From positions 1 to 29,229 of the forward strand of contig DASRXL010000172.1 in assembly GCA_035654175.1 (NCBI GenBank): a stretch of 29,229 nucleotides of DNA. The letters are read 5' to 3'. Below are positions 28,915 through 29,229 of the stretch, in pieces (within the stretch, counting starts at the first letter, position 1; every line of letters begins with the position of its first letter). Below the pieces are notes generated by a model that saw only the letters and a program-made list of their open reading frames with translations, made no database searches and had not been told where the DNA came from. Origin of the DNA: PNC22 sp035654175 (GTDB lineage: Bacteria; Planctomycetota; Phycisphaerae; Phycisphaerales; UBA1924). The position numbers and the translations under genes are program-made.

Positions 28915-29229
28915 GGGCCCCCCTCCCCGCCGAAGTCGGCGTCCTCGCGTTCCTCGGGCGTGATGCGGACGATCACCTCGGTGACGCGCTCGAGCGCGAC
29001 CGTTGGCCGGACGACGATCACGGGGCGGAGGGGCGAATCCGGCGCGGGCTCGACCGACTCCACGGCGCCGATGACCAGCATCTGCGCGCTCGCCGGCCAG
29101 TGGCGGTCGAACAGGCGCACCACCTGTCCGGGCTGGATGAGCCGGGACCCCTGCGCGCCCGGATCGCCGACGTCGCCCTTGAGCGTGCCGTCTCCGGCGG
29201 GGCGGAGCTTGCAGGCGAACCCCTCGCCG
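28911..29229 (-). CDS. mreC: Rod shape-determining protein MreC, C-terminal part
   Basis: The frame is open to the right edge of the window, so the gene begins outside. The roughly 105 visible residues include GDPGAQGSRLIQPGQVVRLF, QMLVIGAVESVEP, RPVIVVRPTVALERVTEVIVRI and an acidic tail. This matches the second beta-barrel of MreC, where a P/G-rich turn and an IG-x-V-x-x-V strand precede the final VxPxxxLxxVxEVxV strand. MreC is a periplasmic scaffold of the elongasome that contacts penicillin-binding protein 2. The identity is supported by the overlapping mreD. The N-terminal membrane helix and coiled coil are not visible here. Confidence 0.78.
   Translation of the reverse strand, partial: GEGFACKLRPAGDGTLKGDVGDPGAQGSRLIQPGQVVRLFDRHWPASAQMLVIGAVESVEPAPDSPLRPVIVVRPTVALERVTEVIVRITPEEREDADFGGEGGP

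Overview
The window is GC-rich, gene-dense bacterial DNA that fits a planctomycete, probably of the Phycisphaerae type. The main pointer is the first, partial gene. It ends in the H-X9-DG motif of prepilin-type processing proteins, a family strongly expanded in Planctomycetota. A type III glutamine synthetase, a GH127 arabinofuranosidase with its own signal peptide, a DUF1579-like exported protein, a KamA-like radical SAM protein and many TTG/GTG starts are compatible with this. The lineage call is inference from gene content. No phage, IS element, CRISPR array or rRNA is visible, so this is ordinary chromosomal sequence.

Layout. 1-5740: end of the H-X9-DG gene (+), then on the minus strand a PAC2-family protein, a saccharopine dehydrogenase-like oxidoreductase, an exported YtcJ-like amidohydrolase preceded by an MtfA/M90 metallopeptidase, and a tRNA with a CAU anticodon that closely matches tRNA-Ile2. 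5741-11008 (minus): an exported DUF1579-like protein with an Asp-rich insert, glutamine synthetase III, and trpA without trpB. Each of these three has a readable intrinsic terminator. 11226-13390 (+): a secreted subtilisin-like protease with two Fn3-like repeats and a strong terminator. 13420-15168: methionine aminopeptidase (-) divergent from a diacylglycerol-kinase-fold lipid kinase (+). 15165-19204 (minus): an L-fucose-isomerase-like gene followed by the histidine-degradation pair hutG-hutI. 19462-23314 (+): a KamA-like radical SAM protein and a GH127 glycosidase. 23322-23395: a large palindromic element. 23405-27595 (minus): a GlmU-like left-handed beta-helix protein followed by polA. 27655-29229: a HAD phosphatase (+), then mreD and the end of mreC (-).

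How the genes work together. Clear functional units are hutG-hutI (last two steps of histidine breakdown, coupled by a 4-base GTGA overlap), mreC-mreD (cell elongation, also a GTGA overlap) and the closely spaced GlmU-like/polA pair. The rest are mostly single-gene units. Convergent neighbours are packed tightly: the stop codons of the lipid kinase and hutI share one CTAG, and two other pairs lie 1 and 6 bases apart.

I see no obvious new multi-gene defence or biosynthetic system. The items most worth checking are the KamA-like enzyme lacking the lysine-recognition aspartates, an apparent Asp-to-Asn change at the catalytic position of HutI, the three-way palindromic element after the GH127 gene, the 15-base tandem repeat with inverted copies near 2.9 kb, and the DUF1579-like protein split by low-complexity inserts.
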